A DNA stretch of 64,000 nucleotides, taken from the NCBI GenBank assembly GCA_004791255.1, contig SRUQ01000002.1, positions 651,050-715,049 of the forward strand, given 5' to 3'. Origin of the DNA: a bacterium M00.F.Ca.ET.205.01.1.1 (lineage in GTDB: Bacteria > Pseudomonadota > Alphaproteobacteria > Rhizobiales > Rhizobiaceae). This document shows, in pieces, positions 55,556-64,000 of this stretch. Position 1 is the stretch's first letter, and each line of letters begins with the position of its first letter. The notes below the pieces were generated by a model. It saw only the letters and a list, made by a program, of their open reading frames with translations. It was not told where the DNA came from and made no database searches. Made by a program: the position numbers and the translations under genes.

Positions 55556-56212
55556 ATGAGCGCGGCAAGCGTTGAAATCGGCGCGTTGCGGCGGGATCTG
55601 GCCTTCCCCTACCGCTTCCTCGCATCCGCCGTGGCCAGCGACGAATGCCTGTTCCTGCTGCATGGATCGGGTGTCGACGAGACGACCATGGTGCCGCTGG
55701 CAAGGCAGATCGCGCCGCAGGCCTGCCTGATATCAGCGCGTGGCCGCATCGCCCAGGAGGACGGCTTCCGCTGGTTCGAGCGGGTCACGCCAACCCGTTT
55801 CGGGCAGCAAAGCATCCTTGCCGAGACAGCCGCCTTCGCGCAATTCGTGACCGAGGTCACGAAACTGCACCAGATCAATCCCGGGCGCACGACCTTCCTC
55901 GGCTATTCGAACGGCGCCAATCTGGTTTCCAGCCTGATGCTGCTCCATCCCGGCCTGATCAGGCGGGCGGCATTGCTGCGGGCGATGCCGGTGCTGGACG
56001 AGGCGCCGGCGGCCGACCTCAGAGGCGTCAAGACGCTGATCATCGCCGGTGCCGCCGATGAGACGTACGGCCCCTTCGCGCCGGCACTGGTGACACTGCT
56101 CAGCCAGCGCGGCGCCGAGGTCGATGCGCGCATCGTTGCCTCGGGCCATGAGATTGGCGTCCCCGATGCCGCAATCGTCAGGCAATGGCTGCCGGGATCG
56201 GCGGCTGCGTAG
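55556..56212 (+). CDS. Alpha/beta hydrolase (carboxylesterase/phospholipase type)
   Basis: The 218-residue protein has an alpha/beta hydrolase triad: Ser118 in GYSNGA, Asp168 in AGAADETYGP and His198 in ASGHEIG, plus LLHGSG at the oxyanion loop (~35). It resembles YpfH/MhqD-type carboxylesterases. The substrate is unknown. It converges with sthA; the two stops are about six bases apart. The 195 bp to opgC upstream hold no gene. Confidence 0.85.
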   Translation: MSAASVEIGALRRDLAFPYRFLASAVASDECLFLLHGSGVDETTMVPLARQIAPQACLISARGRIAQEDGFRWFERVTPTRFGQQSILAETAAFAQFVTEVTKLHQINPGRTTFLGYSNGANLVSSLMLLHPGLIRRAALLRAMPVLDEAPAADLRGVKTLIIAGAADETYGPFAPALVTLLSQRGAEVDARIVASGHEIGVPDAAIVRQWLPGSAAA

Positions 56213-56218
56213 CAGAGC

Positions 56219-57607
56219 CTACCCTCGTCCCATCCTGTTCCAGGCATCGAGCCCGGCGATCTTGTAGGCCTCGGCCAGCGTCGGGTAGTTGAAAGTGTTG
56301 TTGACGAAGAAGTCCACCGTGCCGCCAAGGTTGATAACCGCCTGGCCGATATGGATCAGTTCGGTGGCGCCTTCGCCGACGATGTGGGCGCCGAGCAGCC
56401 GGCGCGTCTCGATCGAAAACAGCAGCTTCAGGAAGCCGGTGTTGACACCCATGATGTGGCCGCGCGAGGTCTCGCGGAAACGCGCCACACCAATCTCGTA
56501 GGCAGCCCCGCTCTCGCGCACCTGTTCCTCGGACTGGCCGACGGTCGATATCTCCGGCACCGCGTAGATGCCATAAGGGAAGGTTTCCGGCGGCGGCGGC
56601 AACGCCACGCCGAAGGCATGGCAAGCGGCGACCCTGCCCTGCTCCATCGAGGTCGAGGCGAGGCTCGGAAAGCCGATGACGTCGCCCGCGGCATAGATGT
56701 TTGGCACGCTGGTCTGGAAGGTCTGTGGGTCGACCTTTATGCGACCCCTCGAGTCGGCGTCGATGCCGACCACGTCGAGGCCAAGGCTGCCGACATTGCC
56801 GGTGCGCCCGGCGGCATAGAGCACGACCTCGGAGCGGATGGTTCGACCGTCTGCGAGTTCCACTTCGGCGGCTTCCGGCCTGGAGCGGATTTCCTTCACC
56901 GCGCTACCCAGCCTTATCGTCATGCCGCGGTCGCGCATCTGGTGGATGAAATCGTCGACAATCTCGCGGTCGACGAAATCGAGGATGGAGTTGCGCGGCT
57001 CGACCAGCGTCACCGGCACGTCGAGCGCGGAAAAGATCGTCGCATATTCGACGCCGATCACGCCGGCGCCGATGACGGTCAGCGTGCGCGGCAGGCGGTC
57101 GAGTTCCAGCATCTCGTCGCTGTCGAAGACGCGAGTCTTGTCGAAAGGGACGTCGCGCGGCCGATGCGGCCTGGTGCCGACGGCGATCAGCGCATTGGCG
57201 AAGCCGACTTCGCTGTAGTCGCCATTGTCCGCCGTCAGGCTGACCCTGTTGGGGCCGAGAAACTTCACCGCCGCGCGCGCGCTCTTGACCGTATTGCGCA
57301 TGAACTGGTGCTGCAGCACCTCGACCTCGTGGTCGAGCGTCTTGTGCAGCCGCTCGACAAGGTCGCCGACCGAAATGTCCTGCTTGACCCGGTAGCCGCG
57401 CCCGTAGAAGCCGCGCTCGCGCCAGCCGGAGAGGTTGAGCACCGTTTCGCGCAGCGTCTTGGAGGGAATGGTGCCGGTGTGCACCGAGACGCCGCCGAGG
57501 CGTCGGCCCCGGTCGACCACCAGCACCGATTTGCCGAGCTTGGCCGACTGCACCGCGGCGCGGCGGCCGGAAGGGCCGCTGCCGATAACCAGCATGTCGT
57601 AGTCCAT
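56219..57607 (-). CDS. sthA: Soluble pyridine nucleotide transhydrogenase
   Basis: The protein of 462 residues is a flavoprotein disulfide-reductase relative: FAD motif VIGSGPSGRRAAV, NAD motif TVIGAGVIGVEYATIF, and dimer domain with SRGHIMGVNTGFLKLL. The redox cysteines are missing (GGVSVHTGTIPSKTLRE), as in SthA, so it is not a dihydrolipoamide or mercuric reductase. It balances NADPH and NAD+. ATG 57607 has GGGGAT upstream and starts the FAD fold. Confidence 0.93.
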   Translation of the reverse strand: MDYDMLVIGSGPSGRRAAVQSAKLGKSVLVVDRGRRLGGVSVHTGTIPSKTLRETVLNLSGWRERGFYGRGYRVKQDISVGDLVERLHKTLDHEVEVLQHQFMRNTVKSARAAVKFLGPNRVSLTADNGDYSEVGFANALIAVGTRPHRPRDVPFDKTRVFDSDEMLELDRLPRTLTVIGAGVIGVEYATIFSALDVPVTLVEPRNSILDFVDREIVDDFIHQMRDRGMTIRLGSAVKEIRSRPEAAEVELADGRTIRSEVVLYAAGRTGNVGSLGLDVVGIDADSRGRIKVDPQTFQTSVPNIYAAGDVIGFPSLASTSMEQGRVAACHAFGVALPPPPETFPYGIYAVPEISTVGQSEEQVRESGAAYEIGVARFRETSRGHIMGVNTGFLKLLFSIETRRLLGAHIVGEGATELIHIGQAVINLGGTVDFFVNNTFNYPTLAEAYKIAGLDAWNRMGRG

Positions 57608-57810
57608 ATATCCCCGTCCCCTCGGCGTCTTGTTGCGCCGCAACAAACTAACGCCATCCACAACGCAAATTCAACCGGTTCAGAGTGCCATCCCGCTTGG
57701 CTGCGTCTTTGCGCGCCTGCGAAGGGTTCGATCTTGATTCCGCCATCAGCCTTCACCATTTCTGGTGAGGTGGGCGCAGGCTAAGCAGGCCCCTGTTACG
57801 AGGAAATGAC

Positions 57811-58280
57811 ATGAACGCGCGCGTTCTCGACGGTGAAATCATCAACACCCGGCTCGACGATGTCAGGGCTTACGAAGGCGTGCGCACACGGCGCATCCTG
57901 GCCGTCGTGCTCGACTATATCATCGTCGCCTTGCTCACCATTCCGTTCGCCATTCTGGTGTTCTTCCTCGGCCTGCTGACGCTCGGGCTGGGCTGGATGC
58001 TGTTCGGCATGCTGGTGCCGGCCGTCGCCATCCTCTACATCTGGAACACGCTGGGCAGCGCCGACCAGGCCACGACCGGCATGAAGATGATGGGCATCCG
58101 CCTTGACCGTCTTGATGGCAGGCCGATCGACGGCCTGACCGCCGTGGTCCATTCGGTGCTGTTCTGGGCCGGCAACGCATCCTGTCGCCGCTGGTGCTGC
58201 TGGTGACCTTGTTCTCGGACCGCAAGCGCACGCTGCATGACCTGCTGCTCGGCACGGTGGTCAGCCGCACCGACCGCTGA
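57811..58280 (+). pseudogene. RDD-family membrane protein with a one-base frameshift
   Basis: The frame opens normally: a charged start (MNARVLDGEIINTRLDDV), RTRRILAVVLDYIIVALLTI for the RDD helix, and TTGMKMMGIRLDRLDGRPI. After HSVLFWAGNA at about 58175 it runs into SCRRWCCW and stops at 58206. One base back, the sequence continues as ILSPLVLLVTLFSDRKRTL then HDLLLGTVVSRTDR to 58280, which is the expected RDD ending. One C missing in GCCATC would explain it. It could be a real mutation or a sequence error; the rest looks intact. Confidence 0.85.
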
Positions 58281-58416
58281 GGGCATTTCAGCAGGCATCG
58301 CCATCGCTTCGGCGCAAATGTGAGGTGTCCGCCCGGTCGCGCCTTCACAATCCTGTTGAATTTTTCGCCGGCCGGGCCAAAGGTAGAGCGATTCGCAGGA
58401 GTGTTTCCAAGGCTAG

Positions 58417-59175
58417 ATGACGCAGCACCCGACCCAGTCGCCGCAGTTCTTCCTGACCGCGCCGTCGCCGTGCCCCTATCTCGACGGCCAGTTCGAGCGC
58501 AAGGTGTTCACGCATCTGGTCGGCGACAAGGCGTCGGAGATGAACGACCTCCTGACGCAAGGCGGTTTCCGCCGCTCGCAGAACATCGCCTACCGACCGG
58601 CCTGCGAGACCTGCCGCGCCTGTGTCTCGGTGCGCATCCTCGCCCAGGAATTCGTCGCCAGCCGCAACATGAAGCGTGTGCTGCAGCACAATTCCGACCT
58701 CGTCGGCGCCATGCACAATGCCGAGCCCTCGACCGAACAATATTCGCTGTTCCGCGGCTATCTCGATGCCCGCCACCGCCGCGGCGGCATGTCCGACATG
58801 ACGGTGCTGGACTATGCCATGATGGTCGAGGACACCCATGTCGACACCAAGGTGATCGAGTACCGCCGGCGCGGTCCCGACACCTTCATCACCGGCAAGG
58901 GCCAGGGCGAATTGATTGCGGTGGCGCTCACCGACAAGATGGCCGACGGCCTGTCGATGGTTTATTCCTACTTCAATCCCGAGTTCGAGGACCGTTCGCT
59001 CGGCACCTTCATGATCCTCGACCATATCGCCCGCGCCAAGGCGATGGGACTGCCCCATGTCTACCTCGGCTACTGGGTCAACGGCTCGCGCAAGATGAAT
59101 TATAAGATGCGCTTCATGCCGCAGGAGCATCTCGGCCCGAAAGGCTGGGAGCGCTACATCAACGAAGCGGTCTGA
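58417..59175 (+). CDS. bpt: Aspartate/glutamate leucyltransferase
   Basis: The 252-residue protein is an aminoacyl-tRNA-protein transferase: [38 protein letters not shown] with the conserved Cys pair, and [18 protein letters not shown]. The bacterial Bpt form attaches leucine from Leu-tRNA to N-terminal Asp or Glu, marking proteins for ClpAP. It is next to the frameshifted RDD gene and probably has its own promoter. Confidence 0.93.
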   Translation: MTQHPTQSPQFFLTAPSPCPYLDGQFERKVFTHLVGDKASEMNDLLTQGGFRRSQNIAYRPACETCRACVSVRILAQEFVASRNMKRVLQHNSDLVGAMHNAEPSTEQYSLFRGYLDARHRRGGMSDMTVLDYAMMVEDTHVDTKVIEYRRRGPDTFITGKGQGELIAVALTDKMADGLSMVYSYFNPEFEDRSLGTFMILDHIARAKAMGLPHVYLGYWVNGSRKMNYKMRFMPQEHLGPKGWERYINEAV

Positions 59176-59287
59176 CGCCAAGTTTTTCGACCATCCACCT
59201 CAAGCTGTTTCAAGGCGGGAGACGCTGGTCTTTCAGCCGTTTGGCTGGAAAGTGCGCGCCTGCCTGCATTCATTGCGAAAGCTGCTC

Positions 59288-60184
59288 ATGTCCTCTCACA
59301 ACGACCACCAGAAAGGCCTTCTCATAACCGCCATCGGTGGATTGACCTTGACCGTCGACATTCCGCTGATCCGCCTTGCCGATGGCGGGGCCTGGACGAT
59401 CCTTCTGCTGCGCACCGGCACCACCTTCGTCGCGTCCCTGATCATCTGGGCCGTGTGGCGTTCGCTGAGCGACAAGGCGCCCCGGCTGGTCCCCGGCCGG
59501 CTGGGGCTCGTCGTCGCCACGCTCTACGGGCTCGGCTCGATCGCCTTCATCACCGGCGTCTACAACACCTCGACCGCGAATCTCGTCTTCATCCTGGCCT
59601 TCACCACCATGTTCTCGGCCTTGCTGTCGTGGCTGGTCCTCAAGGAGAGGCCGCGGCCGCTGACGCTCGCCGCGATGGCGCTGATGATCGTCGGCGTCGC
59701 AATCATCGTCGGCAGTTCGGTCGGCAGCGGGCACCTGTTCGGTGACCTGATGGCGGTATGCTCCGCTTTGGCGATCGCCATGGCCATCACCATCTCGCGC
59801 GCCAGCGGCGAGGATATGGGCTTCACGGCGCTGGTCGGCGTCGCCCTGCCGTTCGCGGTCGCGGTCTTCATGGTTTCCAGGGTCGGCTTCCACGTCAACG
59901 CGCCATGGTGGATCATCTTCAACGGCGCCGTGATCATGCCGATCTCGTTCTTCTGCCTCGCCAACGGCCCGAAATACATATCGGGACCGGAAGTGGCGAT
60001 GTTCTATCTGCTCGAAACGGTGCTGGCGCCCGTCTGGGTGTGGATGATCTTCGCCGAGACGCCGACCCGCGACAGCCTGATCGGCGGCGCCATCCTCATC
60101 GTCACGCTGATCGCGCATTCCCTGTGGCAGTTGCATGAGGGGCGTAAGCGGCGGGCAACGCTTGCGGTCGTTCACCCGGCATAG
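59288..60184 (+). CDS. DMT-family (EamA) transporter
   Basis: The protein of 298 residues has ten helices in two EamA repeats, with an ADGGAWTILLLRTGTTF start, STANLVFILAFTTMFSALLSWLVLKERPR in repeat one and GPEVAMFYLLETVLAPVWVWMIF in repeat two. It is an inner-membrane transporter of unknown substrate; relatives export amino acids or metabolites. ATG 59288 begins the first helix. It converges with the AI-2E-family gene. Confidence 0.87.
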   Translation: MSSHNDHQKGLLITAIGGLTLTVDIPLIRLADGGAWTILLLRTGTTFVASLIIWAVWRSLSDKAPRLVPGRLGLVVATLYGLGSIAFITGVYNTSTANLVFILAFTTMFSALLSWLVLKERPRPLTLAAMALMIVGVAIIVGSSVGSGHLFGDLMAVCSALAIAMAITISRASGEDMGFTALVGVALPFAVAVFMVSRVGFHVNAPWWIIFNGAVIMPISFFCLANGPKYISGPEVAMFYLLETVLAPVWVWMIFAETPTRDSLIGGAILIVTLIAHSLWQLHEGRKRRATLAVVHPA

Positions 60185-60221
60185 GGCATCGCGCAGAAGC
60201 GCTCGGCGTGTCTGAAATTTT

Positions 60222-61436
60222 TCAGGCGCTGGCCTTCTTCGCCGCGACGGGCTCCGACAGACCCTCGATCTGGGCATTGGCCTCGATTTCGGCCGCCGAG
60301 CCGGCGGCCATCTCGTCGGCCAGTTCCACTTCGCGCAGCCATTCGCGCCATATCGCGACCAGCAGCGCCATCAGCACCGGGCCGATGAAGAGGCCGAGGA
60401 AACCCATGGTCTTGACGCCGCCGATCAGGCCGAAAAACGTCGGCAGGAAGGGCAGTTTTATCGGTCCGCCGACGAGCTTCGGACGCAGCGTCTTGTCGAC
60501 GATGAACAGTTCGACGGCGCCCCACAGGAACAGCGCCAGCCCTGCCATCGGCGAGCCGCTGGCGGCGAGGTAGATCGAGACCAGTGTGAACGACAAAGGC
60601 GCGCCGCCGGGGATCAGCGCCATGATGCCGGTAAGCGCGCCGAGCGTCACCGGCGACGGCACACCCGCCAGCCAGTAGGCGACCCCCAGCACCACCCCCT
60701 CGCCGATGGCGATGATGGTCATGCCGGTCACGGTCGAGGAAATGGTCGCCGGCACGACGCGCGAAATCCGCTCCCAGCGGGTCGGCAGGATGCGCTCGCC
60801 AAGGTGGTCGACCTGGCCGGCGAAATGCTCGCCGTCGCGATAGGCGAAGAACAGCGCGATCATCATGAACAGCAGCGTCAGGAAAAGGCTGAAGGCGCTG
60901 CCCCCGGCGGCCAGCGCACCACGATAGATGCTGCCGATATTGGCTCCGCTGACCAGCTGGATCAGTTCGCCGATGCCGCCCGGATGACCGAAATTGGTCA
61001 TCCATTGCTCGTTCAGCCAGTCGCCGACGATAGGCATGGTGGCAATCCAGTGTGGGGTGACGGCGCCGTGCCGGTTGGTTTCGATCGCCCAGCCGACCCA
61101 TTCGCGCACCTCGTTGATGGCGTAGGTGCCGGCGAGCGCGATCGGTATCACCAGGAAGGCCAGGATGAAGAGGATAGCGAAGGTGGCCGCTATGGTGCGG
61201 TTGCCACCGACGCCGGCAAGCAGCCGCCGGTAGAGCGGCCAGCTGGCAAAGGCGATGACGAGCGCGGCCAGCACCGGAAACAGGAAGCCATGGAAGAAAT
61301 AGACGCCGGCGGCGACGATCAGCACCAGCAGCCAGCGCGCCGCCGACAGCGGCGGAATGACAGCGGCCCTGAGCGGCGTCGACAGGCCGAACAGGCGCTG
61401 TGCCGGTTTCTGGATCTTTGCTTCCTTCAAACGCAC
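60222..61436 (-). CDS. AI-2E-family transporter
   Basis: The protein of 404 residues has about eight helices with the family core: FHGFLFPVLAALVIAFASWPL, LTLLFMMIALFFAYRDGE, GVVLGVAYWLAGVPSPV and GLIGGVKTMGFLGLFIGPV. Members include TqsA-like exporters and Na+/H+-related proteins; function here is open. GTG 61436 has GGGGAG five bases upstream and is the best start; no ATG fits. A long hairpin and the parC end lie upstream. Confidence 0.83.
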   Translation of the reverse strand: MRLKEAKIQKPAQRLFGLSTPLRAAVIPPLSAARWLLVLIVAAGVYFFHGFLFPVLAALVIAFASWPLYRRLLAGVGGNRTIAATFAILFILAFLVIPIALAGTYAINEVREWVGWAIETNRHGAVTPHWIATMPIVGDWLNEQWMTNFGHPGGIGELIQLVSGANIGSIYRGALAAGGSAFSLFLTLLFMMIALFFAYRDGEHFAGQVDHLGERILPTRWERISRVVPATISSTVTGMTIIAIGEGVVLGVAYWLAGVPSPVTLGALTGIMALIPGGAPLSFTLVSIYLAASGSPMAGLALFLWGAVELFIVDKTLRPKLVGGPIKLPFLPTFFGLIGGVKTMGFLGLFIGPVLMALLVAIWREWLREVELADEMAAGSAAEIEANAQIEGLSEPVAAKKASA

Positions 61437-61510
61437 AGTTCTCCCCGGCTCATCCGGCCAGTCATGCGCTGATATAGTGCAGCAATCGTGACGATAGTCC
61501 AAATAGTGAT

Positions 61511-61559
61511 GGTGAAGCTGCTGATCTCCCCCTTCGTGGGGGAGATCAGCAGCTTCACC
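61511..61559. repeat. Perfect 22-bp-arm hairpin overlapping the parC stop codon
   Basis: The left arm at 61511-61532 and the right arm at 61538-61559 are perfect complements of 22 bases around a five-base loop TTCGT; the inner part is CTCCCCC...GGGGGAG. The right arm includes the parC stop (61555-61557). The CCCC/GGGG core resembles the repeat at 46743-46905. It could act as a terminator, though no T-run follows. Confidence 0.8.
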
Positions 61560-63810
61560 CAAACTTGCCCGTCCGCGGAAAACCTTTCGGTACCATGCGG
61601 CCTGCCGATGCCCTGGCGCCGATCCATTCAGCCAGTTCCTCGCGCGACCTGACAAAGGTGCGGTCGGCCGAATCCTGCCAGGAAAGGCCGGTCTCCAGCG
61701 TGAACGGCTTCAGGTCGAGAAGGCCGCCATCCTTGTATTTCTGCAGCCGAACGCCCTTGCCACGGCCGAGTTCCGGAATCTCGGACAGCGGGAAGACCAG
61801 CATCTTGCGGTTCTCGCCGACGATAGCGAGATGATCGCCGCTGACCGGGATGCAGCGCTTGGCTTCATCCGGCGCCTTGACGTTCATCACCTGCTTGCCC
61901 TTGCGGGTGTTGGCGACGACCTCCTCCTCCGGCACGACGAAGCCATTGGCGTCGTATGAGGCCAGCAGCAACTTGCGCTTCGGATCGTGGACGAAGGCGG
62001 TGACGATATCCTGGTCATTGTCCATGTCGACGATGATGCGGATCGGCTCGCCATGGCCGCGCCCGCCGGGCAGCCGGTCGGCGCCGATGGTGTAGAACTT
62101 GCCGCCCGTCGTGAACACCAGGATTTTGTCGGTGGTCTGCGCATGGAAGGCGAGCTTGAGGCTGTCGCCTTCCTTGAAGGTCAGGGTAGAATGATCGGTC
62201 AGGTGACCCTTCATCGCCCGCAGCCACCCCTTTTCCGAAACAACCACCGTGACCGGCTCGCGCTCGATCATGGCGTGGGCGATATCGGTCAGGTCGTGCT
62301 CCGGCGCGTCGGCGAACTGGGTGCGGCGCTTGCCGAGTTCGGTCTCGGGACCGAACTTGTCGCGGATGTTGGCGACTTCCCACTTGATCGTCGCCCATTG
62401 CTTGTCGTTTGACGCAAGCAGCGCCTCGATCTGCTTCTTCTCGGCGCTCAGGCCGTCGAATTCCTTGCGGATTTCGAACTCTTCCAGCTTGCGCAAGGCG
62501 CGCAGCCGCATGTTGAGGATGGCTTCGGCCTGGGTGTCGGTGAGCGACCAGCGGGCCATCATCACCTGTTTGGGCTCATCCTCCTCGCGGATGATCCTGA
62601 TCACCTCGTCGATGTTGAGGTAGGCGATCAGGTAGCCGGCGAGGATCTCGAGCCGCTTCTCGATCTCGCCGAGGCGGTGTTTGGAGCGGCGGATCAGCAC
62701 GTCGCGGCGATGGTCGAGCCATTCCAGCAGCACGCCCTTCAGCGACAGCACGTTCGGCACCTTGCCCCGCGACAGCACATTCATGTTGAGCGGGAAGCGG
62801 CTCTCGAGCTCGGTCAGCTTGAACAGCGATTCCATCAGGATGCCGGGATCGACGGTGCGGCTCTTCGGCACCAGCACGACACGGACGTCCTCTGCGCTCT
62901 CGTCGCGGATATCCTCCAGCAACGGCAATTTGCGCGCCATCAAGAGCTCGGCGATCTTCTCGATCAGCCGTGCCTTCTGCACGCCATAGGGGATTTCGGT
63001 GACGACGATGCTCCAGGTGCCCCTGCCCTGGTCCTCCTGGTGCCACTTCGACCGAACACGGAAGCCGCCGCGCCCGGTCTCGTAGGCCTCCAGGATCGAC
63101 GCGCGGCTGTCGACGATGATGCCGCCGGTCGGGAAATCCGGGCCTTGTACGAAATCCATCAGCCTGGCCACCGGCGCATCGCGATGCTCGATCAGGTGCA
63201 GTGCGGCATCGCAAAGCTCGGCGGCGTTGTGCGGCGGGATCGAGGTCGCCATGCCGACCGCGATGCCGGACGAACCGTTGGCGAGCAGGTTCGGGAAGGC
63301 GCCGGGCAGAACGATCGGCTCCTCGTCCTCTTCATTGTAGGTCGGCCGATAGTCGACGGCATCCTCGGTAATTCCGGCAAGCAGCTCGGTTGCCACATCG
63401 GTCATGCGCGCTTCGGTGTAGCGCATGGCAGCGGCGTTATCGCCGTCGATGTTGCCGAAATTGCCCTGCCCGTCGACCAGCGGATAGCGCATTGAAAAAT
63501 CCTGCGCCAGCCGCACCAGGGCGTCATAGATCGACTGGTCGCCATGCGGGTGGAACTTACCCATCACCTCGCCGACAATACGGGCGCATTTGGCAAAACC
63601 CTGATCGGGATTGAGCCTGAGCAGCCGCATGGCATGCATGATGCGGCGATGGACCGGCTTCAGCCCGTCGCGAACATCGGGCAGCGCCCGGTGCATGATG
63701 GTCGACAGCGCATAGGCAAGATAGCGCTCTTCCAGCGCCTTCTTCAGATCGACCGGTTCAATATGATCGCCGCCACCATCTTCAGGCGGCGGTAAAAGCC
63801 TTTTTCCCAT
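61555..63810 (-). CDS. parC: DNA topoisomerase IV subunit A
   Basis: The 751-residue protein has the type IIA breakage-reunion domain: [37 protein letters not shown] (87-106, the quinolone-resistance region) and the catalytic Tyr131 in [12 protein letters not shown]. The C-terminal part (from ~500) has the beta-pinwheel type repeats. At the place of E. coli ParC Ser80 there is Gln92 as read here. With ParE (elsewhere) it separates linked chromosomes. Its 3' end carries a long palindrome. The 190 bp to the right edge hold no recognised gene. Confidence 0.95.
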   Translation of the reverse strand: MGKRLLPPPEDGGGDHIEPVDLKKALEERYLAYALSTIMHRALPDVRDGLKPVHRRIMHAMRLLRLNPDQGFAKCARIVGEVMGKFHPHGDQSIYDALVRLAQDFSMRYPLVDGQGNFGNIDGDNAAAMRYTEARMTDVATELLAGITEDAVDYRPTYNEEDEEPIVLPGAFPNLLANGSSGIAVGMATSIPPHNAAELCDAALHLIEHRDAPVARLMDFVQGPDFPTGGIIVDSRASILEAYETGRGGFRVRSKWHQEDQGRGTWSIVVTEIPYGVQKARLIEKIAELLMARKLPLLEDIRDESAEDVRVVLVPKSRTVDPGILMESLFKLTELESRFPLNMNVLSRGKVPNVLSLKGVLLEWLDHRRDVLIRRSKHRLGEIEKRLEILAGYLIAYLNIDEVIRIIREEDEPKQVMMARWSLTDTQAEAILNMRLRALRKLEEFEIRKEFDGLSAEKKQIEALLASNDKQWATIKWEVANIRDKFGPETELGKRRTQFADAPEHDLTDIAHAMIEREPVTVVVSEKGWLRAMKGHLTDHSTLTFKEGDSLKLAFHAQTTDKILVFTTGGKFYTIGADRLPGGRGHGEPIRIIVDMDNDQDIVTAFVHDPKRKLLLASYDANGFVVPEEEVVANTRKGKQVMNVKAPDEAKRCIPVSGDHLAIVGENRKMLVFPLSEIPELGRGKGVRLQKYKDGGLLDLKPFTLETGLSWQDSADRTFVRSREELAEWIGARASAGRMVPKGFPRTGKFG

Positions 63811-64000
63811 GGGCTGGGACTATCCGAGCGGGTGATTCGCGGCAAGAGGCGCACGCCTTGCGGGTCCGCGGCCGCCTTGTTGTGCAACATGAAACTGGAA
63901 GGGGCAGTTCGCCGGCCAACATCAATCTGTTACATGCCGGTTCTATTGCCAAGCCCGACGACACTTTGGCCGGCCAGATCTTCATGACAAATTCACCGCT

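Noticed and set aside
56219..57607. Dihydrolipoamide dehydrogenase or mercuric reductase
   Set aside because: The CxxxxC redox pair is replaced by GGVSVHTGTIPSK, which fits the soluble transhydrogenase.
63782..63985. 67-codon minus-strand frame upstream of parC
   Set aside because: It overlaps the parC start region, has no ribosome-binding site or motif, and its composition is typical of non-coding high-GC sequence.

Overview
The window is GC-rich (low-to-mid 60s percent by eye) chromosomal DNA of an alphaproteobacterium in the order Hyphomicrobiales (Rhizobiales). Mesorhizobium or a close Phyllobacteriaceae relative fits best. Signs of this are the glyA-nrdR-ribD-ribE-ribH-nusB order, the yceD-plsX-fabH-ihfA-merR cluster, the L,D-transpeptidase gene beside an LdtR-type MarR gene, OpgC- and DUF2842-type proteins, and families of short palindromic intergenic repeats. 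The genus is inferred from gene content, not from any search. Nearly all of the window is core chromosome. I see no prophage, insertion sequence, CRISPR array or conjugative element.

Layout. 1-4.9 kb: the end of a GDPD phosphodiesterase, an acyltransferase remnant, agmatinase (speB), argC, a kinase remnant, haem A synthase (ctaA) and a DUF2842 protein. 4.9-15.2 kb: an exopolysaccharide locus with a deacetylase, two acetyltransferases, a Wzc-like co-polymerase whose ATPase domain is degenerate, a Wza-like export lipoprotein, a GT4 glycosyltransferase, a WcaJ/ExoY-type initiating transferase and a Wzy/ligase-like polymerase. 15.3-18.9 kb: tRNA-Pro(GGG), a YbaK-type editing deacylase, an XRE regulator, a decayed gene, and several small secreted or membrane proteins including a His-rich 60-residue peptide. 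18.3-23.4 kb: merR, ihfA, fabH, plsX, yceD, a cytochrome bc1 assembly chaperone and bamE. 23.7-30 kb: an H+-pyrophosphatase and a yehZYXW-type osmoprotectant ABC transporter.

30.1-37.3 kb is one long leftward series: glyA, a secreted protein, a GlpM-like protein, nrdR, ribD, ribE, a 59-residue antitoxin-like fragment, ribH, nusB and an MFS transporter. Several of these overlap by a few bases. 37.4-42.8 kb: a CPA1 antiporter, the L,D-transpeptidase gene, a small secreted protein, ldtR and a DUF6163-like protein. 42.7-52.8 kb: mixed metabolism (HIBYL-CoA hydrolase-like, DUF2066, hemB, a DHFR-fold protein, ppk2, an aldo-keto reductase, a GT90 protein) and a divergent gntR/MFS pair. 52.8-63.8 kb: a 47-residue ORF facing a LacI regulator across two mirror-image operator sites, opgC, a hydrolase, sthA, a frameshifted RDD gene, bpt, a DMT transporter, an AI-2E-family protein and parC.

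The best candidates for something not well described are the compact exopolysaccharide locus with its ATPase-dead co-polymerase, the LacI/47-residue-protein pair with symmetric operators, the antitoxin fragment coupled to ribE, and a 22-bp-arm perfect hairpin that starts inside the parC stop codon. All functional statements rest on reading the protein sequences against remembered family features. No database search was run.
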